Part shown: one piece after another, positions 11,230 to 24,591 of the stretch | How the letters are laid out: each line of letters starts with the position of its first letter | Numbering within the stretch: the first letter of the stretch is position 1 | NCBI GenBank assembly: GCA_028571685.1 | Contig: CM053144.1 | Coordinates: 97,432,171-97,496,170 of the forward strand | Direction: 5' to 3' | DNA length: 64,000 bases | Origin: Heterohyrax brucei | Taxonomy: Eukaryota > Chordata > Mammalia > Hyracoidea > Procaviidae | Notes under the pieces: generated by a model | The model's database searches: none | What the model was told of the DNA's origin: nothing | Seen by the model: the letters and a program-made list of their open reading frames with translations, nothing else | Position numbers and translations under genes: made by a program

Positions 11230-11420
11230 AATCCCTTATCTTCTCTTTCTGTCTTACCTGCATTGTATTTCTCAGCTGTGTTTACCATGATCTCACATAG
11301 CACCTCTCTCTTGTCCCTCATCAGAATTTAAATGACAGGGCAATAAGTCATCTTTTTTCATGACTGTTATATTCTCAGGACACAGCAATGATAAACAAGT
11401 ACTTGTTCAGTGAATGAATG
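11230..11420 (+). mobile_element. L2 LINE 3' fragment
   Basis: ATAGCACCTCTCTC, AGAATTTAAATGACAGGGCA and ACTTGTTCAGTGAATGAATG at the end follow the L2 3' terminal order. Confidence 0.5.
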
Positions 11421-13927
11421 AATAACTGTCATGTTTATGTTCCTAATGTGCCCTGATCACAAAAAAGCACTAACTGTTTCACATTGTTTTCTTTAATGGA
11501 TGAAAAGTACAGCTGGTAAATTTATGAACTGTTCTTTTAATATTTCACTTTTATAGATTAATTGGTCACTTAATTTCTCTATGCCATAGGATACTTGCTG
11601 ACAAAATAGCTCTTTGAGCTGGACTTCTTGGAGTATAATGTTAAAATCCTCAAATTCAAAAATGTTACTGAAAATGGAAAATGTGGTTTCAGTTGTAACT
11701 TGCTTCATTTTCTAACAGCTGGAAGTGCTGAACTAGTGGGTAAACTCAGGTAAACGTTCATTTTAAAGTAACAACAAATCCTTGGGTATCCTGTTTACAT
11801 ACCCATTGTGGCCATTTTGTATCTTGATTTCTGATTTCTTGTTGACAGATTATTTTACAGATATTAAGCAAAAAGATATTTATCTCAGAGAGATGATGGT
11901 ACCAGCTAGTCAGGTGTTTCTGTGCCAGTATGGTTTTCAGAGTAGGTAGATGACAGATGAAGAACAGGGTGAGGGAGCAATGCAGCTATGCGTAGGGCTT
12001 CCATAGAGGAGATGAGGTAGGGTAGAGGAGTGCTGAGCATCTTTGCCTGCCTTCTAGCCTAAGTGGAGTCTGGAAACATATTCTCTCCCTAGATATAGTT
12101 CCCAGGATTAGGTTAGGAAAACCTTACTCATCTACTGAAAGGGGATTGGAGGGTTAGAATACTGGCAGATGCAGGGAGTACCTGTCTCCAGCTTGGCAGG
12201 GCTGCTTCTTTTTATGGCTTAGTAAAAGCCTATTGAGCTAGCTGGCTTGGAAGAGGGCTGTGTGGTCTTCCCGGAATGAAACAACTGAAGTCAGCAGAAT
12301 TGTCTGACTGTAACAGGTGATAATGCCTACTGGCAGGCTGAAGAAGCAAGCATTTCCTCATAGCAAAGAAGTATCTCAGGATATAAGGGGGGAAAAATAC
12401 ACTTTCTTTACCCAAGAGAATTGATTTTAGGCCTATGAATTATTGACACATGCTTTTTTGTTGTTGAATGTTGTGTTGTGTGTCTATCCAGATCAAATAA
12501 TGCTGTTAGCAGTTAGTGCTGTGTCTAACTGTTCTGAATTTAAATCTGCAGAATGACGCTTGGTTAGAGTGCCTGAAAAATCTTACAACTGCTTATTTAA
12601 ACTTATTTTTTAATTTACTTTAAAATGTATTTTGATCACAAGGCTGTAAATCTATCAGAGTTAAATACCAAAGCCATACAAATATTTTTGGCATAGTACT
12701 AAAATTACCAAATGAATGAATCGCTCATTTACATTCTGTTTTGGAGAAATTCTTTTTTTGTGTTGACTGGATGTACATATCTTTGTAATTTCACAAAATA
12801 TGTTGTAATGAAGCAAAATGATTTCCCGAGGGACCTCAAGGTTAAACAGTAATTGTGATAGAAACTTTCAAGTAAACAATTTAATTTGCCTAAGGAAGTG
12901 AACATTTGGGTTCAAGACTAGTTTTTGTAGCAAATGCCAAAGCATTTTGGCTTCCAGTTTACTGACCAGGAGGTATGGACAACCTTGTTCATCATAATGG
13001 TTAGATTAATAAAAGGAATAAAATAGCAAAATTAGCAATCATGTGGTCCAAGGAAGTTCTAAGACTTGTTTCTCTCCTGCAAATAGTGGTATAACAGTAT
13101 AGCTATAATTGTAGTAATAGTAATGGTACAAGTACTAATATTAATAATAATAGCTAACAATTCTCAAGAACTTGCTATATGCTAAATACTATTATAAGTG
13201 ATTTTCAACTATGATTTAATTTAGCCTTTGGAATGGGTGCTGAGGTCATTATTAATATGTTTTTTCTTGTTACGAGTTAAGTGAAGTATGGAGACTTTGG
13301 GGTTGTTTACTTTGGGTCATTCATCTGCCAAAGGTCAGAGCAGTGCTCAGTCTCCAGGTCTTCTGGTTCTGAATTCTGGCATTCAGTTCCGTTGCCACAC
13401 AAATCTGTAGAGAACATGCCTGCTTATGCAGACCTTCTTGGGGATACTGGGGTGAAGAAAGGAAGACAACATGGATCATGACCTACGGGTAACTTAGTCC
13501 CACTGGACAGAAAAGACTAAAAGCAGACAGTGACTGATTAAGAACCAGAATCAGTGGTTCAGATGATGAATGCTCCAAGAGAAGGGAAACTGCGAAATGG
13601 TAAAGGAAGCTTTTTGGAAAAGTTATACTTTGGCTTATGCCTCACAACCTGAGGAGGCTTTTGCCACAACGAATTGTATTCATTCGTGTTCAGGTTCTGG
13701 TACAAATCCTATGAATGGTACCCAGACAGACTCTCAATGCTGCTTGTGCTTCAAAGCGTTTTGGACACTTTTTAAAATGACGTAAGTACGTATATATTCT
13801 TCAGTGATTCAGTCTACTTTAAATAATGGTTATTGTCTATTGTTTATCCTTCCCAAAATTATAGAAGCAAATGATCCTAGCTTATTAATGGTATTATTCA
13901 TGCACACACACACATATACATAAACTG
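11421..13927. other. intronic sequence, no gene seen
   Basis: About 2.5 kb without a recognised exon. A weak MIR-like stretch lies near 13150-13260 (TTCTCAAGAACTTGCTATAT, GCTAAATACTATTATAAG), next to an AT-rich trinucleotide patch at 13110-13155. Open frames are short and unremarkable. Confidence 0.45.
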
Positions 13928-14088
13928 AAAAACCAAATCTGTTGCTGTTGAGTTGATTCTAACTCATAGCGACTCTATAGGACAGAGTAGAACTGCCACA
14001 TAAGATTTCTAAGAAGCAGTTGGTGGATCTGAACTGCTGACCTTTTGGTACCAGGCTGAACTCTTAACCACTGTGTTGCCAGAGCTCC
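13928..14088 (-). mobile_element. AfroSINE, nearly full length
   Basis: Tail-first on the plus strand (AACCAAATCTGTTGCTGTTG), through GGACAGAGTAGAACTGCCAC, to CTCTTAACCACTGTGTTGCC and GAGCTCC at the head. Confidence 0.88.
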
Positions 14089-14099
14089 TCCATTATCTG

Positions 14100-14290
14100 T
14101 ATGTAGGATAGATACAAAAAGCATGATGATTTTAGATAACGTCTCATAACCTGGAATCATGTGGAAGACGACATTATGCTGAGTGGAATCAGTTATCTGC
14201 AAAAGGACAAATATTGTATGAGACCAATATTATAAGGACTTAATAAAAGGTATATGCACAGAGAAAATAATGTTTGATGGTTACAAGGGT
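14100..14290 (+). mobile_element. L1 fragment
   Basis: GTCTCATAACCTGGAATCAT, TTATGCTGAGTGGAATCAGT and AAAGGACAAATATTGTATGA are the complement of text in the minus-strand L1s of this window (for example 17850-17920), so this piece is in the opposite orientation. Confidence 0.65.
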
Positions 14291-14293
14291 TTT

Positions 14294-14320
14294 TTATATA
14301 TATATGTATATATATATATA
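14294..14320. repeat. (TA)n tract
   Basis: Simple AT repeat between the L1 fragment and the adjoining SINE. Confidence 0.9.
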
Positions 14321-14435
14321 GTTGTTGTTAGGTGCTGCTGAGTCAATTTCAATTCATAGTGAACCTATAGGATACAATAGGACTACCCATAGGGTTTCCA
14401 AGAAGCAACTGGTGGATTTGAACTGCTGACCGTTT
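14321..14435 (-). mobile_element. AfroSINE, head side missing at L1 junction
   Basis: Starts GTTGTTGTTAGGTGCTGCTG and reaches GGATTTGAACTGCTGACCGT, where it stops at the 3' end of the next L1. The rest of the head was not found beyond the L1. Confidence 0.75.
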
Positions 14436-14436
14436 G

Positions 14437-15120
14437 TATTTTTTAGTTGTGATTAAGTGAAAGTTTACAGTCCAAGTCAATTTGCCGTATAAAACCCTGA
14501 ACAATGGCTCTGTGCCACTCTGTCTGCTGTCCACACTCTGTGACAACACGCTACTCCTTTCCACTCTGTACCTCCAGTATTCATTCAGCCAACACCTGTC
14601 CCCTCCTCTCCACCTTCCCTTCTGACATATAGAGAGGAGCTGGTCAGACAGCCTCCTATATATATTTAAGCTGAGAAGTACACACATTACCTGCATCATT
14701 CTGTGTCTTATAGTCCAGTCCAATTTTTGACTGAAGAGTTGGCTTCAGTACTAGTTTCAGCTCTGGGCTAGCAGCAAGTCCAGGGGCCATGTTCTTAGGG
14801 GACACTCCAGGATGTTAGACCATGAAGTCTGTTTTTTAATAGAGTTCTAAATTTGCACTCCCGTTTTTCTGATGTTACATCAGGTACTCTATATTGTGTT
14901 CCTGGTCAGGGCAGTCTTTGGTGGTGGCTGGGCACCACCTAGTTCTTCTGGTCTGATGCTGATGTGGTTTCCCAATCATATGGGCTCATATTTTCTTCAT
15001 ATCTGTGATGTTCTTGGTTTTTGCCTGTTCCAGGTGGATTGGGACCAATTAATGTTTCTTAGATGACAACTTGTTGCCTTTTAGGACCCCAGGTGCCATT
15101 CACCAATATAGGATGCAGAA
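14437..15120 (-). mobile_element. L1 3' UTR, severely 5'-truncated
   Basis: Begins at the L1 3' end (TTGTGATTAAGTGAAAGTTT on the plus strand) and runs through the 3' UTR to ATAGGATGCAGAACT, where the poly-T of the next L1 starts. The same 3' UTR recurs at 15121, 21216, 21707 and 59815, so one L1 lineage produced all of them. Confidence 0.8.
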
Positions 15121-17258
15121 CTTTTTTTTTTATTGTGATAAAGTGAAAGTATACAATCCAAATCAATTTTAAATGCCCGCCTGTCTGCAGCTCTGTCTCC
15201 TCCCCTTGCCCAGTGACAGCACACTCCTCCTTTTCATTCCATACTTGTCATATCCTCCCAACAATCTCCCGTCCTCTCCACCCTCTTCTCTCCCATGTAG
15301 AAAGAGACAAGTAGGACAGCATCCTATAAATGAATAGAACCGTAATGTACACACACCATATGGTCACATTGTGTCCCTGAGTCCAGTCCATTTTTTTTTT
15401 CCAAAGAGTTGACCTCAATAATGTTTTCTGGTCAGGGGCAGCAGCAGGTCTAGGGGCCATGCTCCCAGGGGACCCCCCAGGCCATTGGACCATCTGTTGT
15501 GGTCTTTGGTAGAGTTCTTGAGCTGCACCCCTCTTTCTCTCATGTTGCCACTGGGACTCAACATTGTGTGCCCTATCACGGCTCTCTTTGGTGGTGACCA
15601 GGCACCATTTGGTTCTTCTGGTTAAATGTTGATACAGTCACCTATTCACATGAGTCTTTCTGTCTCCTGAGATCTTTTTTCCTTCTGTCTTTGTTGTTCT
15701 CAGTGATGCCACTTACCAATATGGGGTGCAGAAGACTCTCTTAGCAATAGGCTAGTTACGCCTGTATGCCTTGATCTCCCCGAAGAGCATGATCTCCACA
15801 CCCCATCCCTGCTACTCTATCCTTGCAATGTTGGGATAAGATTAGAAGAATTTTCAGTTTATTGTGAAATCTAGTTATGTTGATCTACTTTCTACTGTAT
15901 GCAGTCACTGCTTTCACCTAACCAAATTTCCATTAACTATCTAATCTGTGACAAACCATCTCCCTCCCTCGCCACCCTTGTAGTCATCAAAGAGTCGTTT
16001 CTTCTGTACATGAGTCTATTTTAAGTCCTTATAGTATGGATCTCGTACAGTATTTTTCCTTTTGCCACTGACTGATTTCACTCGGCATGTCTTCCAATTG
16101 AAACTGGTTATGAGATGCTTCCTAAAATCGTTGCTGTTCTTTATCATTACATGGTGTTCCGTTGCATATATGTACCATAGTTTGTTTATCCATTCATCTG
16201 CTGATGAACGTCTGGGTTGATTCCATCTTTTTGCTATTGTGGACTGTGCTGCAATGCATATTTGTGTGCATCTATCTGTTTGTGTGATAGCCTTTTATTT
16301 CTGTAAGATATATTCTGAGCAGTGGGATTACTGGATCAAATGGTTTATCTATTTTCAGCTTTTTAAAGAAGTGCCAAATTGCTTTCCAGAAAGGGTGTAC
16401 CATTTTGCAATCCTACCAGCAGTGTAGGAGGGTTCCAGTTTCTCCACAGCCTCTCCAGCATTTGTTGTTTTGTGTATTTTGGATCATGGCCAACCTTGTT
16501 GGGGTGACATGGTATTTCACTGTAGTTTTGATTTGGATTTCTCTGATAGCTGATGATCATGAGCATTTCTTCATGTGTCTTTTGGCTACCTGGAAGTACT
16601 CTTTGGTGAACTGTCTGTACATCTCCTTTGTCCATCACTTAATTGGGTTATTTACCTTTTTCTTGTTGATATTTTGGAGTACGTTGTGGATTATGGAGAT
16701 CAGACATCAGTCCACCATGTAGTTACCAAATATTTTTTCCCATTCTATAGGTGATCTTTTAACTCTTTTGATAAAGTCTTTGGATGAGCTAAAGTATTTG
16801 ATTTTTAGTAGTTCTCACCTATCTATTTTCTCTTCTGTTGAACATGGCTTTCTTTGTCAGTTTTTGAAGGTTTTTGAAGTTTGTCTAACCTTTGTATTAG
16901 ATCTTCTACTGTTGACTCTATTTTTCTTTTTTGCATGATATCATTTTAGGTTTGATATTTAGATCTTTAATCCATTTACAGTTAGTTTTTGTGTAAGGTA
17001 TGAGATATGGGTCTTTCAGTTTTTTGCAGATGGATTTCCAATTTTGCCAACACCATTTATTAAAAGAGACTTTTTTTACCCTCGCTTACATCTTAGGGCC
17101 TTTGTCGAATATCAGATGTTCATAGGAGGTTGGTGGCATCTCTGGGGTCTCAACTCCATTCCATTGGTCTATGTGTCTTTTTTTCTACCAGTACCAGGCT
17201 GTTTTGACTACTCTGGCAGTGTAATAGGTTCTAAGGTCGGGTAGTGTGAAATTTCCCA
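15121..17258 (-). mobile_element. L1, 5'-truncated, with ORF2 C-terminal remnant
   Basis: A plus-strand poly-T marks the 3' end. The 3' UTR is followed by the complement of the ORF2 C-terminal region (CATTCATCTGCTGATGAACG, TGCTATTGTGGACTGTGCTG, CCTACCAGCAGTGTAGGAGG). The coding sense is broken into short pieces. It ends near GAAATTTCCCATGG. Confidence 0.8.
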
Positions 17259-17302
17259 TGGATACACAGATTTTTTGAGGAACACTATTCAGTCCATGGC
17301 AG
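17259..17302 (-). mobile_element. possible MaLR LTR edge fragment
   Basis: GATACACAGATTTTTTGAGG and ACACTATTCAGTCCATGGCA resemble the 5' edge of the MaLR LTRs in this window, seen on the complement. Too short to be sure. Confidence 0.3.
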
Positions 17303-17623
17303 TGTACTTCACTCTGCTTTGTTCCAGCTGGGTTGGGGCCAGTGGATGGATCCTGGATGGCCACTTACTAACTTTTAAAACTGTAGATACCACTCACCAA
17401 AGTGGAATGTAGAACATTTTCTCATTAAATTGTATTTTGCCAGTTGATCAACATGTCTCCTGAAACCTTGGTTTCCAGACCCCTACCCCTCCAAGTTTAT
17501 CCCTCAAACTGCTGGATTGTATTCATGAAACTTCTTAGCTTTTGGTTTAGTCTAGTTGTGCTGACTTCTGTGTTGTATTTTATCCTTGCCTTCACCTAAA
17601 ATGATTCTTGTCTGCATTCTAGC

Positions 17624-17790
17624 TGGAAACCTGGCTGGAGTAGTGATTAGGTGCTGTGGCTGCTAACCCAGAGGTCTGCAGTTTGAATCCACTGGTGCTC
17701 CTTGGAAACTCCATGAGACAGTTCTGTTTTGCCCTAAAAGGTTGCTATGAGTTAGAATCAACTTAGTGGTATTTTTCTTTTTTTATCTAG
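17624..17790 (+). mobile_element. AfroSINE inserted in L1
   Basis: AAACCTGGCTGGAGTAGTGA through TGAGTTAGAATCAACTTAGT, with a T-rich tail. TCTAGCT to the left and TCTAGTT to the right look like a decayed target duplication. Confidence 0.82.
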
Positions 17791-20024
17791 TTAGCAAATA
17801 CACTTTCCTTCCCTTTCTAATCTTGTAAACCTTTTCTTGAGTTCTTGTAATAGTGATTTCATACAATATTTGTCCTTTTGTGACTCATCTCACTTAACAT
17901 AATGCCTTCCAGATTTTTTCATGTTGTGTTTCACAGATTCATCATTGTTTATTGTTGCATAATATTCTGTTGTGTGAATATACCATAATTTGTCTATCCA
18001 TTCATCTGTTGATGGACACCTAGGTTGATTCCATCAGTTTCCTATTGTGAACAGTGCTGCAATGAACATGAGTGTGCATATGTCTATTTATGTGACAGCT
18101 TTTATTTCTCTAGGATGTATTCCAAGCAGTGGGATTGCTGGATCCAGTGGTACTTCTCTTTCTAGCTTTTTAAGGAAGTGCCAAATCAATTTCCAAAACA
18201 GTTGTACCAGTTTTTATTCCCACCAGCAGTGAAGAAGAGTTCCAGTCTCTGTACAACCTTTCCAACATTTATTATTTTGTGTTTATTAGATTAATGTTCA
18301 CATGTTAGGGTGAGATGGTATCTCACTGTACTTTCAGTTTGTGTTTCTGTAAAGGCTTATGATTGTGAGCATTTTCTCATGTGTTGTTACCCTCCTGAAT
18401 GTCTTTTTTGGTGAAGTGCCTGTTCATGTTGTATGCCTGTTTTTTAAATTGGGTTGTTTGTCTTTTTGTGGTTGAGGTTTTGTGATATCTTGTAGATTTT
18501 AGATATTGGATGCTGATCAGTTTTGTCACAGCCATTTTTTTTCCCCAGTTAGTATGTTGTCTGTTTACTCTTTTGGTGAATTATTTTGATGATTGTAAGT
18601 GCTTGATTTTTAGAGATCCCAGTAATCTATTTCCTGGTGTTTGTGCATTGTTAGTAATGTTTTGTATTCTGTTTATGCCATCTATTAGGACTCCTAGTAC
18701 TGTCTTTATTTTTTTCCATGATCTTTATCATTTTGGATTTTATATTTAGGTCTTTGATCCATTTTGAGTTAGTTACTGTGCAGTATATGTGTTAATGGTC
18801 TTGTGTTTTTTTTTTTTTTTTTTGGCCAGATTGCTTTCTAATTTTGCTAGATTGGGTTTTTTTTTTCAATTATCGGCTGATCATAGGTAGATGATTTTAT
18901 GTCTGGATTCTCAATTATGTTTTATTGGTCTGTGTGTCTGTTGTGCCAGTTCCAGGCAGTTTTGACTACCATGATGGTATAATAGATTGTAAATTCAGGT
19001 AGTGTGAGGCCTCCTGCTTAGTTCTTCTTTAACAATGCTTCACTTATCTGAGGCTTCTTCATTTTCCATATGAAGTTGGTGATTTGTTTCTCCATCTTAT
19101 TAAAAATGGCTGTGAAATTTGGACCAGGATTGTCCTGTATCTATAAATCACTTTGTGTAAGATAAACATTTTCAGAATGTTGAGTCTTCCTCAGCAAAGT
19201 AGGCTTCTCCATTTATATAGATTTCTTTTGGTTTTCTGGAGTAGGGTCTTGTAGTTTTCTTTGTAGGGATCTTTAGCATGTCTGATGAGATTTATTCTGA
19301 AGTATTTTGTCTTCTTGGGGGCTATTGTAAATGGTATTGATTTGGTGATTGACTTACCGATATTCTCTTTGTTGGTATAAAGGAATCCAACTGATTTTTG
19401 TGTGTTTATTTTGTATCCTAATTCTTTGATGAACTTCTCTATTAGTTCCAATCATTTTTTTTTTTTTTTTGGTGCATTCTTTAGGATTCTGTGTATAAGC
19501 CCATGTCATCTGCAAATAGAGATACTTTTACTTCTTCCCTGCCAATTTGGATTTCCTTTATTTCTTTTTCTAGGCTAATTGCTCTGGCTAAAACCTCCAG
19601 CACAATGTTGAATAAAAGTGGTGACAAACAGCATTCTTGTCTGCTTCTTGATCTGAAGAGGAATGCTTTCAGACTATTTAGAATGATATTGGCTCTCAGC
19701 TTTGTATAAATGCCCTTTATTATACTGGAGAATTTCCCTTCTGTTTCTACTTTCCTGAGGATTTTTATCATTAATTGCTGTTGAACTTTGTCATTCCTCT
19801 TTTATTTCCAACTCCACAGGACTTGGCCTTGGCTGTTAAAATTGTTTGGTTCTTTTTTCAAATTTATGTAATGAATTATATTGTCTGTTTTTCTAACATT
19901 GAACCATGTCTGAATCCCACTTGGTCATGGTGAATTGCTTTTTTTGGTATTTTGCTAAATTTTATTGACTAAAAATTTTGCTGAGGATTTTTGTTTCTGT
20001 ATTCATGGGGAATATTGGTCTGCA

Positions 20025-20058
<34 letters not shown>
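20025..20058. repeat. (TG)n microsatellite in L1
   Basis: Uninterrupted dinucleotide run of about 34 bp inside the L1 ORF2 relic. Confidence 0.95.
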
Positions 20059-20060
<2 letters not shown>

Positions 20061-21112
20061 TTTGTAGTGTCTTTTCCTGGGTTTGGTATTGGGGTCAGGG
20101 TTGTGGCTTTTTGGGGGGAAGAGTTTTTAAATTGCTTTTTCAATCTCTTCTAGTGGGTTTATTTGGTTGTTCTACCTCTGTGTTAGTTTAGGTAGATAGC
20201 ATGTTTCTGGAAATTTGTCCATTTTCTCTAGGCTTTCAAATTTCTAAGAGTACAGTTTTTGTAATATTTTGTTAAGATTTTTTTAAACTTGAATTTGATC
20301 TGTTGTGATACCTCTCATCTCATTTCTTATTCACACTATTTGCTTTCTTTTCTCTTTTTGTCAGTGCAGCCAGTGGTTTATTGATTTTATTGATCTTTCC
20401 AAAGAGCAAGCTTTTGGTTGTATTAACTCTTTCAATTGTTTTTCTATTCTCTGTTTCATTTAATTCTGCTCTAATTTTTATTATTTTATTTATCTGGTGC
20501 TTGAGGCATATCCCCCCCCCGTGTCCCCCCTCCCTTCCCATGCTGGCTTTCTATTTGTTTGAGTTATGGAACTAATGCTTTGCTTGTGGCCCTTTCTTCT
20601 TTTGGGATGTGTGTATGTATTGTTACAAATGGACCTCTGAGCACTGCTTTTGCTGTGTTGCAAAGATTCTGGTAGAATATGTTTTCACTCTCATTTAATT
20701 CTGTGAATTTCTGTATTCTGTCCCTTAATTTCATATATAGCCCAGAGGTTTTTCAGCAAGATTTGTTCAGTTTCTATGTGATTAATTATTTTTTGCATTT
20801 TTCATTTTTCAGTACTTTGTGTTCTGTTAAGGCTTGCTTTATGGCCTAATATGTGGTCTATTCTGGAGAATGTTCCATATGTGTTAGAAAAGAAAGTACA
20901 GCTGGCTGTTGTTGGAGTGTTCTATATATGTTTATGAGATCAAGTTGGTTGATAGTGGCATTTAGCTTTTCCATGTCTTTTTTTAGTTTCATTCTGGGTA
21001 TTCTGTCTTTCACTGCAACTGATATATTGAAGCCTCCTATTATTATTGTGGTGCTGTCTATTTCTCTTTTCAGTTAGAGTTTGTTTGATGTATTTTGTAG
21101 CCCTGTCCATGG

Positions 21113-21143
21113 ATGAGTTGGATCCGACTCGACGGCACTTGGC
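21113..21143 (+). mobile_element. AfroSINE 3'-tail micro-insertion (31 bp)
   Basis: Contains GGATCCGACTCGACGGCACT followed by TGGC, interrupting L1 text. The target duplication is unclear (ATGG at 21109-21112 and 21147-21150), so the support comes mainly from the break in the L1. Confidence 0.65.
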
Positions 21144-21215
21144 TATATGGTTAGGTGGATTTTACTTTAAAGATAGTTCAGTCAGAAATTAATATTGCCT
21201 GCCACTCCTCGTCTT

Positions 21216-21706
21216 TTTTAAAAATTGTGATTAAGTGAAAGTGTACAATCCAAATCAATTTTGCATGCCTGTCTATCTGCAGCACCATCTGTTGTCCTCA
21301 CCCAGTGATGGCACATTCCTCCTTTTCACTCTGTACACCTGTATCCTCTTAACGAGCAACTGTCCCCTCCTCTCCACCCTCTCCTATCCCACCTATAAAG
21401 AAACCAGCAGGACAGACTCTTATAAATGTATAAAGCCATAAAGTACACATACCATGTGCTCACACTGTGTCCCCAAGATCAGTCCATTCTTGTCTGAAAA
21501 GTTGACCTCAGTACTGGTTTCTGGTCAGGGCCAGCAGCAAGTCTAGGGGCCATGTTCCCAGGGGACCCTTCATTTGTGGTCTTTTAGTAGAGTTCTTGAA
21601 CTGAACCCCTCTTTTATTTGTGTTGCTTCAAGAACTCTACCTTGTGTCCTCCTTCATGATTGGCTGTGGTGGTAGGCGGGCACCATCTGGTTCTTCCGGT
21701 CTCATG
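21216..21706 (-). mobile_element. L1 3' UTR, first part of a split copy
   Basis: Standard L1 3' end (TTGTGATTAAGTGAAAGTGT) and 3' UTR, interrupted at GGTCTCATG by a later full-length L1. The remainder resumes at 29259. Confidence 0.85.
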
Positions 21707-23684
21707 GTGGTTGTTGTTGTTTTTTCTTTTTTTATTATGATTGAATGAAAATGTTCATTTCCATATAAATTTTCATGCTCATCTATATGCAGCTCCCACT
21801 GCTCTCACTGCCCAGTTACAACACATTCTTCCTCTCTGCTGCATGCATGTCCTATCCTCCAAGCAGTCTCTTATCCTTTCCTCTCCACCTACTAGCCTCC
21901 CTTCACTAAGAGATCAGCAGGATGAAATCCTATAGATGCATAGAACCATAAAGTGCCCACAGGATATGGTCACTCTGTGTTGCCAAGTCCAATCCATTGC
22001 TGTCCGAAGAGTTGACCTTCATTGTAATTTATGGACAGGGGCAGCATCAGGACCACAGCATGCTCCCAGGGAAACCCCAAAGCCCCTGGGCCGTCAATTG
22101 TGGTCTTTTAGTAGAGATCTCAGGGTGCACCCCTATTTGTTCTTGTGTTGCCAGTGACACTCAATTTTGTGAGCTCCATCGTGGCTATCACTGGTGGTGG
22201 CTGGACACCATCTGGCTGTTCTGGTCACGAGTCAGTGTGGAAACCCACTCATGTGGGTCTCTCTGTCTGGGATTCTCTTTTCCCCATGTCATTTTAGTCC
22301 TCAGTGATCATCTGTTCCTGCTGAGTTGGGGAGTTAGGACCATTTGCTGTATTCTCAGATGGCAGCTTGGCAGCTTTTAAGACCCCAGATGCAGACAGCC
22401 CTCATTAGCAAAATGCTAATTGTGCCACCATGGTCTTGATTTTGTCTGAGAGTATGGTCCCCAGCCCCCTGCCTCAGCTACTTTGTCCTGGCAATGTTCA
22501 ATTAAAATCGGAGGACTACTCAAGTTATGTTGAAGTCCAATTAATATTGATCTTCTTTCTAACGTGTGCTGTCACCGATTTCACCCAACCAAATTTCTAT
22601 CAGCTATCTAATCTAGACCCTCCACCCCATCACCCTCCCTCCTTCCCCACCCTTGCAGCTGTTGAAGAGTCTTTTCTTCTATGCATGAGTCTGTTTTTAA
22701 GTTCTTATCATAGGGGTCTCATACAGTATTTGTCTTTTTGTCGCTGACTACTTTCACTCAACATAATGTCCTCCAGTTGAAACCAGGTTATGAGATGTTT
22801 CCTAAAATCATCGTTGATCTTTATCATTGCATACTGTTCCACTGGGTAAACATACCATAGTTTACCTATCCATTCCTGTATTGTTGGGCATCTAGGTTGT
22901 TCCATCTTTTTGCTGTTGTGGACTGTGCTGCAGTGAACATCCGTGTGCATGTATCAGTTGGTGTGAATGGCGTTGATTCTGTAGGATATAGTCCAAGCAG
23001 TAGAATTACTGGGTCAAATGGTATATCTATAGCCAGTTTTTTAAGGGAGCACCAGATTGTTTTCCAAAGAGGTTGCACCATTTTACAATCCTACCAACAG
23101 TGTAGGAGAGTTCTGATTTCTCCACAGCCTCTCCAGCATTTGTTGTTTGCATTTTTTGGATCATGGCTAACCTTGTTGGGGTGAGATGGTATCTCATTGT
23201 AGTTTGGATTTGAATTTCTTTAATAGGCAGTGATCATGGGCATGTCCACATGTGTTTTTTGGCTGCCTGGATCTCCTTTTTAGAGGAATGTCTGTCCATC
23301 TCCTTTGCCCGTCGCTTAAGTGGATGACTTATCTTTTTCTTATTGATATTTTGTAGTACCTTATAGATTATGGAGATCAAGCATCAGTCTGACATATAGT
23401 TGCCAAATATTTTTTTCCCATTCTGTAGATGGTGTTTTAATTCTAATAATAAAGTCTTTGGATGAACTAAAGTGTTTTATTCTTAATAGTGCTTATTTAA
23501 CTATTTTCTGTTGTGGTTTGTTTGACAGATTTTGAAGTCTGTGTATGTTGTGTATTAAAACTGCCATTGTTGTTCCTGCTTTTTCTTGGATGAGCTTTAT
23601 CATTTTAGATTTGATACTTAGGTCTTTTATCCAGCTTAGGTTGGTTTTTGTGTAAGGTGTAAGATATGGGTCTTGTTTCAATTT

Positions 23685-23823
23685 GGGTTAAGTGCTACCA
23701 CTGCTAACCAAAAGGTTGGCAGTTGAAATCCAGAAGGTACTCCTTGAATACTCTGAGAGTCAGTACTGCTCTGTCCCCTAGAGTTCCCATGAGTGGATCT
23801 GACTGGACAACACTTGGCTTGGC
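23685..23823 (+). mobile_element. AfroSINE (TTGGC-tail), 5'-truncated, in L1
   Basis: Runs from GGGTTAAGTGCTACCACTGC to ACAACACTTGGCTTGGC. TTCAATTT is duplicated at 23677-23684 and 23824-23831. Confirms that the TTGGC tail is the true 3' end of this subfamily. Confidence 0.9.
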
Positions 23824-24591
23824 TTCAATTTATTGCAGATGGATATCCAGTTTTACCAGCACCATTTGTTGAAGAGATTGTTTTCACCTCAGTTTAATGT
23901 CTTAGGTTCTTGGTCAAAAATCAGCTATTCACAGGCAGATGGTGTCATCTCTGGAGTCTCAATTCTGTTCCATTGATCTTTCTGTCTCTTTTTGTACCAG
24001 TACCAGGCTGTTTTGACTACTGTGGCAGTGTAATAGGTTCTAAACTCAGGTAATGAGAGGCCTCCCAATGTGTTCTTCTTCTTTAGTAATACTTTGCTTA
24101 TCCGAGGCTTCTTCCCTTTCCAGACAAAGTTGGTAATTTGTTTCTCCATCTCATTAAAAAATGTCACTGGAACTTATATTGAGATTGCATTATATAAGTA
24201 GATTGCTTTGGGTAAAATAGACAATTTTCACAATGTTAAGTCTTCCTGTCCATGAGCAGGGTAGATTTCCCCATTTATCTAAGTCTCTCTTAGTTTCTTG
24301 TAAGGGCTTGTAGTTCTCTTTGTAAAGGTCTTTTTTTTTCCTCTGCTTCGATTTATTCCTAGGCACTTTATCTTCTTAGGGGTTATAGTAAATGGTGTTG
24401 ACTTGGTGATTTCTTCCTAAATTTCTCGTTGTTGGTATAAAGGAATCCTACTGATTTACTTATGTTTATCTTGTATTTTGAGACTTTGCTGAACTCTTCT
24501 ATCAGTTTAAGTAGTTTACTTATGGATTCTTTGGAATTCTCTGCATATATAATCATATCATGTACAAATAGGTAGAATTTTACTTCTTATT

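Larger units (their letters stand above)
17303..21215 (-). mobile_element. L1, 5'-truncated, carrying a decayed ORF2
   Basis: Older L1 with a divergent 3' UTR, then ORF2. A minus-strand reading near 19481-19771 shows the reverse-transcriptase core motif FADD preceded by a VKVSL stretch, and 19191-19451 follows the next part (ELGYKINTQKSVGF). Several frames are needed to cover it, so it cannot encode a functional protein. The left part is split by an AfroSINE, and a SINE-tail insertion sits near the right end. Confidence 0.8.

Noticed and set aside
14349-14723. 124-codon minus-strand open frame
   Set aside because: Crosses an AfroSINE/L1 junction, so it is a chance frame through two repeats.
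21997-22380. 127-codon plus-strand open frame
   Set aside because: Antisense to the L1 3' UTR; similar frames appear in other L1 copies.
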